Origin: Bacillota bacterium
GTDB taxonomy: Bacteria > Bacillota > Clostridia > Clostridiales > Clostridiaceae
NCBI GenBank assembly: GCA_023451395.1
Contig: JAEXZL010000167.1
Coordinates: forward strand, 1 to 15,815
DNA length: 15,815 nt
Direction: 5' to 3'
The translations under genes were made by a program, and so were the position numbers. This document shows positions 14,657-15,815 of the stretch, in pieces (position 1 is the stretch's first letter; the number at the start of each line of letters is the position of its first letter). A model generated the notes under the pieces. It did no database searches and had not been told where the DNA came from. It saw only the letters and a list, made by a program, of their open reading frames with translations.

Positions 14657-15231
14657 TTGTGTAATTTTAAACTTTTAAGGACATTTATAATCTCTTTATG
14701 CTTTGCTGCTCTATTCATTGCCTTTATATGCTGAAAAGCTATCTTTTCACCCTTTTCAGAAAGCATATATAGCCACTCTTCAAGAATATCAGCAGTTTTT
14801 CGATGCATTCTTTTTCTGGTAGAGCTATTTAGAAAATACTCTAAGGGGCATGAGTCAGTATAAGCTTTGCCCCTATAAATCTTGCTTGCAGCTACACGAT
14901 CGCAAAACATCTCCGTAAGATAGTTTAAAGGCATTTCTACTGGTTCATATAGCTTTGTTTCTCTATTTATGTCATTCCAATATTCAAAGTGATGAAGGTT
15001 ACGGCCTTTATGATGCATCCATGCCTTAGAATAACCGCAAATCTCCCTCTCCCTTTCGTTAGGGCTGCGATTACCCTGATAAAATTTTGCTCCTGGGATG
15101 AACTCTGTAGGACTGTATTTTGATAAATCATGAAAAAAGCCTTGAAAGGGAATCCCTGCTCTAAAGCAATGGGTTATAACCTTGTGTCTGTGTTTAGTAA
15201 TGGTTATGAAATGTTTCAGTATATATATCAT
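14653..15231 (-). CDS. DUF5662-type protein, His-rich, function unknown
   Basis: A soluble protein of 192 residues with no signal peptide or membrane segment. It shows the conserved blocks FFHDLSKYSPTEF, YQGNRSPNERERE, AWMHHKGRNLHHFEYW and MFCDRVAASKIYRGK, which I recognise as the DUF5662 family. The His-Asp pair of HDLSK together with the HH clusters resembles the metal-binding pattern of HD-domain hydrolases, so a metal-dependent hydrolase is possible, but no function is established. The ATG at 15243 has no ribosome binding site. The in-frame ATG at 15231 has GGAGG (15241-15237) 5 nt upstream and is chosen. TATAAT-like -10 boxes lie at 15304-15299 and 15339-15334, each without a convincing -35. 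There is no visible functional link to nagB, which follows. Confidence 0.75.
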   Translation of the reverse strand: MIYILKHFITITKHRHKVITHCFRAGIPFQGFFHDLSKYSPTEFIPGAKFYQGNRSPNEREREICGYSKAWMHHKGRNLHHFEYWNDINRETKLYEPVEMPLNYLTEMFCDRVAASKIYRGKAYTDSCPLEYFLNSSTRKRMHRKTADILEEWLYMLSEKGEKIAFQHIKAMNRAAKHKEIINVLKSLKLHN

Positions 15232-15361
15232 CCTATCCTCCATTTAGCCATGCTTTTACAATTTCCCCTGATACCGTGTAAAATCATTAATGTATAATAT
15301 TATATCATAGATAACATCTACGGTGACTAAAGCATTATAGTAGACAAAGATCATTGTACAG

Positions 15362-15796
15362 CTAAATAAAGAACTTTTTATATAAGGATTCTCTCAAGGT
15401 CTTACTGCTGCCTATGACAATCAGTGCTATTCCCATAAGGCAGCAGACTATTAGTGGATAAAAGGACCATCTTAATCCCTTTGTAATATTAAAGGTGATA
15501 TTTATAAGAAACTCTACCAATAACATAAAGTTTCCTAAAGCTATCAGTGCTCCTCCAAAGATGAAAAAATGTCCTCTTTTAATATATCTTATAAGGGTAA
15601 TAACTGTGATGACAATTAGCCCCATTCCTCCCAGTACTGGGAATGCAAAGGATAAAAACCATCCCCCTTTAGTAGATAAGCTAATATAAAGGAGATACAC
15701 CCCCAAAGCAATGAAATCTATGGAAACAAAAATCACTGGATTGGGTCTTTTATACCAAAAAGGAAGAATGACGCTTATATAAATTAAAAGTATCAT
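15362..15796 (-). CDS. Polytopic membrane protein, possible membrane half of a regulator
   Basis: A 144-residue hydrophobic protein with four to five membrane helices: residues ~1-11, ~18-38 (NPVIFVSIDFIALGVYLLYI), ~45-67 (GWFLSFAFPVLGG...), ~77-100 and ~112-130, ending in LRESLYKKFFI. Similar C-terminal modules occur, as far as I can recall, on clostridial zinc-ribbon or XRE-type HTH proteins. No catalytic motif is seen. A GTG at 15802 is the longest start; the ATG at 15796 overlaps the TGA of an upstream reading frame (ATGA) and is preferred. An in-frame TAA at 15808-15806 rules out a longer N-terminus in this frame. It could be a translationally coupled second gene or the distal half of a frameshifted one. 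Confidence 0.55.
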   Translation of the reverse strand: MILLIYISVILPFWYKRPNPVIFVSIDFIALGVYLLYISLSTKGGWFLSFAFPVLGGMGLIVITVITLIRYIKRGHFFIFGGALIALGNFMLLVEFLINITFNITKGLRWSFYPLIVCCLMGIALIVIGSSKTLRESLYKKFFI

Positions 15797-15815
15797 TCCC
15801 ACAGCTTATCCAGAC
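15793..15815 (-). CDS. Possible 3' end of an upstream gene (last six codons)
   Basis: One frame reads LDKLWE then TGA at 15795-15793, overlapping the ATG of the membrane-protein gene by two bases. Such an ending resembles the region after an XRE helix-turn-helix domain (…SLDKL…). Six codons are too few for identification. Confidence 0.25.

Overview
The window looks like a low-GC Gram-positive anaerobe of class Clostridia (Lachnospiraceae or Clostridium type). The DNA is AT-rich, ribosome binding sites are strong GGAGG types, and intrinsic terminators are AT-flanked. A surface protein carries a sortase-type C-terminal signal, and sugar uptake uses lipoprotein-dependent ABC importers. This placement comes from gene style and content only; no rRNA or other phylogenetic marker is present.

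Layout. (1) Positions 1-638 (+) hold the 3' part of an SDR-type D-mannonate oxidoreductase (UxuB-like), the end of a hexuronate catabolic unit lying to the left, closed by a terminator near 692-736. (2) Positions 931-2439 (+) hold a monocistronic secreted protein with its own promoter, a Thr/Pro repeat and an NPETS wall-anchoring signal. A terminator at 2441-2490 that works in both directions separates it from the convergent genes on the right. (3) Positions 12312-2538 (-) form one operon: solute-binding lipoprotein, two MalF/MalG-type permeases, a LacI-family repressor, a GH3 beta-glucosidase and a large GH94 phosphorylase. (4) Positions 14551-12585 (-) form a nagB-nagA pair with its own promoter and terminator. 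Both proteins belong to a divergent branch; the deaminase lacks the usual active-site Asp. (5) Positions 15815-14653 (-) hold a DUF5662-type protein and a polytopic membrane protein of unknown function whose upstream partner runs off the window.

How the central operon works together. The GH94 protein has the length and N-terminal signature of 1,2-beta-oligoglucan (sophorooligosaccharide) phosphorylases. The same gene set (binding protein, two permeases, GH3 sophorose-cleaving beta-glucosidase, GH94 phosphorylase, LacI regulator) is known from the Listeria innocua lin1839 region. The inferred scheme is that the lipoprotein captures beta-1,2-glucooligosaccharides and the permeases import them with an ATPase encoded elsewhere. 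GH94 then shortens them with phosphate to alpha-glucose-1-phosphate, and GH3 hydrolyses the remaining sophorose or short ends to glucose. No endo-beta-1,2-glucanase is visible in the window. Two perfect GAAACGTTTC palindromes 188 bp apart flank the operon promoter and are the likely operators of the operon-encoded LacI protein. A terminator-like hairpin behind the binding-protein gene probably reduces transcription into the permease and enzyme genes.

Several start codons were moved from the longest-ORF position to an internal ATG preceded by a proper Shine-Dalgarno sequence; the reasons are given per gene.
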